Assembly: GCA_965225625.1 (NCBI GenBank)
Contig: CBDDBH010000018.1
Coordinates: 1-64,000, forward strand
Origin: CBDDBH01 sp965225625
GTDB lineage: Bacteria; Pseudomonadota; Gammaproteobacteria; JADZEE01
Reading direction: 5' to 3'
Length of the DNA: 64,000 nt
A program made the position numbers and the translations under genes. The notes beneath the pieces are model-generated. The model was given only the letters and a program-made list of their open reading frames with translations, was not told the DNA's origin and ran no database searches. This document shows, one piece after another, positions 63,198 to 64,000 of the stretch (its first letter is position 1; each line of letters begins with the position of its first letter).

Positions 63198-64000
63198 TCA
63201 CTTCAGATTCTCTTCGGTATAAAGTAACAGCTCGATAAGGCGCTCGAGCAGCTGATCCGGCGGCAGCCCCGGGAAATTTTTGGTTACCATTTCCTTGGCG
63301 AACAGGCGTGCCAGATACCTCAGTTTGAGTGCTTTGGTGCGAGCCGCGTAAATAAAGTCCCGGTGACCATTATTGATAACGATGAGGTTCCGTTCACCGT
63401 CATGGCGGGAACGCCAGAGCTGTCCTGGCGCATGTTCGAATGTGTAACCGGGCAGCCCGGATTTCGCGACGGCGCGGTCCTTGGGCTCGGGGATTAGCGT
63501 ATCGGTCACAGTGACGATGGCTTCGGCGGAACTATTGATTAGATTTTGGCAGGCGGTAACTTCGATCCTCGCAAGGCCGGGGACATCGGGTGCATGAAAG
63601 GTTACGTACTCGGCATTAACGTTTTCCAGGCGAGCGTCGCCTTCGAGAACTTTCCAGGCGAACGCGATGTCGTCGGTTACTACTCGCCGGCCCCGATCAC
63701 GGGCAAGCGCTCGGAAGCTCCGCGCCTTGCCAACCGCCAACGTGCTGCTGGCAGGTGATACACGCACGCTGTGTAGCGGGCCAGCGTATTCGAAGAATGC
63801 CTTTTGCCGTTGACCGCCAGGCTTATCGACTGCTGCCGCCTCGGCGCCGTCAGTTTCGTTGTGCACTGTGGAATTGTCCGAACTGCCGCGCTGGCGCAGA
63901 TTAATGTCGAACCAGTCGTACTCCTCGGCCGGAAGTGCCAGAAACGCCTCTCGAAAGGCGCGCTGGATGGTGCGTAAAGTCGTGCGGTTACTCTGCTCTT
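63198..64000 (-). CDS. C-terminal part of a large uncharacterised protein (5' beyond window)
   Basis: The frame stays open to the right edge; the GTG at 63866 is internal because coding continues upstream (QRAFREAFLALPAEEYDWFD). After DNSTVHNETDG the C-terminal 200 residues include SVRVSPASSTLAVGKARSFR and the end LWRSRHDGERNLIVINNGHR, LLERLIELLLYTEENLK. This resembles the end of GHKL (Hsp90/histidine-kinase-like) ATP-binding proteins, but the ATPase domain would lie outside the window. Confidence 0.5.
   Translation of the reverse strand, partial: EQSNRTTLRTIQRAFREAFLALPAEEYDWFDINLRQRGSSDNSTVHNETDGAEAAAVDKPGGQRQKAFFEYAGPLHSVRVSPASSTLAVGKARSFRALARDRGRRVVTDDIAFAWKVLEGDARLENVNAEYVTFHAPDVPGLARIEVTACQNLINSSAEAIVTVTDTLIPEPKDRAVAKSGLPGYTFEHAPGQLWRSRHDGERNLIVINNGHRDFIYAARTKALKLRYLARLFAKEMVTKNFPGLPPDQLLERLIELLLYTEENLK

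Overview
The window looks like a gammaproteobacterial chromosome, probably marine or host-associated and perhaps from a metagenome assembly. The evidence is inferential: TonB receptor, IS110, IS21 and IS30 elements, integron-type attC sites, and a catabolic gene set (molybdenum hydroxylases, hydantoinases, PQQ dehydrogenase, UbiD). No rRNA, tRNA, CRISPR array or replication gene was seen, so the lineage is not fixed.

Region 1 (1-8.17 kb) is a decayed cassette array resembling a CALIN (attC cluster without an integrase in view). It holds related attC sites with GTTAGGC cores and small cassettes: BrnT/BrnA, a Cys-rich mini-protein with an in-frame stop, a frameshifted BrnT-like gene, a lipoprotein and HigB/HigA. 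Two near-identical IS110-superfamily elements sit inside attC sites. An IS21-family element (TSD gacgct) is inserted in the upstream non-coding end of the second IS110 copy, where such elements are expected to encode their bridge RNA. An IS30 C-terminal remnant closes the region.

Region 2 (8.66-28.41 kb) is the centrepiece: a visibly GC-rich, tightly packed eight-gene operon. Its order is PfaD-like enoyl reductase, PfaA-like KS-AT-ACP-KR-DH synthase, PfaC-like KS-CLF-AT-DH-DH synthase, OleA, OleB, OleC, OleD and a Sfp-type phosphopantetheinyl transferase. It joins a complete polyunsaturated-fatty-acid-type synthase to a complete head-to-head olefin pathway. The inference is a dedicated factory for a polyene or long-chain cis-olefin hydrocarbon, or a related ketone or beta-lactone. 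The synthase carries one ACP instead of the usual tandem array. The reductase gene has an apparent 1-nt frameshift.

Region 3 (28.4-31 kb) is a scar of gene fragments: a PEP-CTERM-like tail with terminator, a frameshifted transporter, an N-terminally altered transporter and a TauD-like C-terminus. CopD-like and YceI genes follow.

Region 4 (31.9-64 kb) is a catabolic and transport region: secreted EEP phosphatase/nuclease-like protein, asparaginase-like secreted protein, TonB receptor, two further MFS paralogues, an orphan molybdenum hydroxylase large subunit, two copies of an AhpD-related two-gene module, hydantoinase A/B, a YdjM-like membrane protein, an Ior-type 2Fe-2S plus molybdopterin pair (large subunit frameshifted), RidA, a twice-frameshifted UbiD with a newly noted 52-residue zinc-ribbon partner, a PQQ quinohemoprotein dehydrogenase, an acyl-CoA-dehydrogenase-like protein, a PhyH dioxygenase, a diguanylate cyclase and a luciferase-like oxidoreductase. 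The last gene runs off the right edge.

Apparent single-base frameshifts recur in otherwise conserved genes (pfaD, iorB-like, ubiD, the Lys-rich gene). Either the sequence contains errors or several genes are decaying, and raw reads should decide which.
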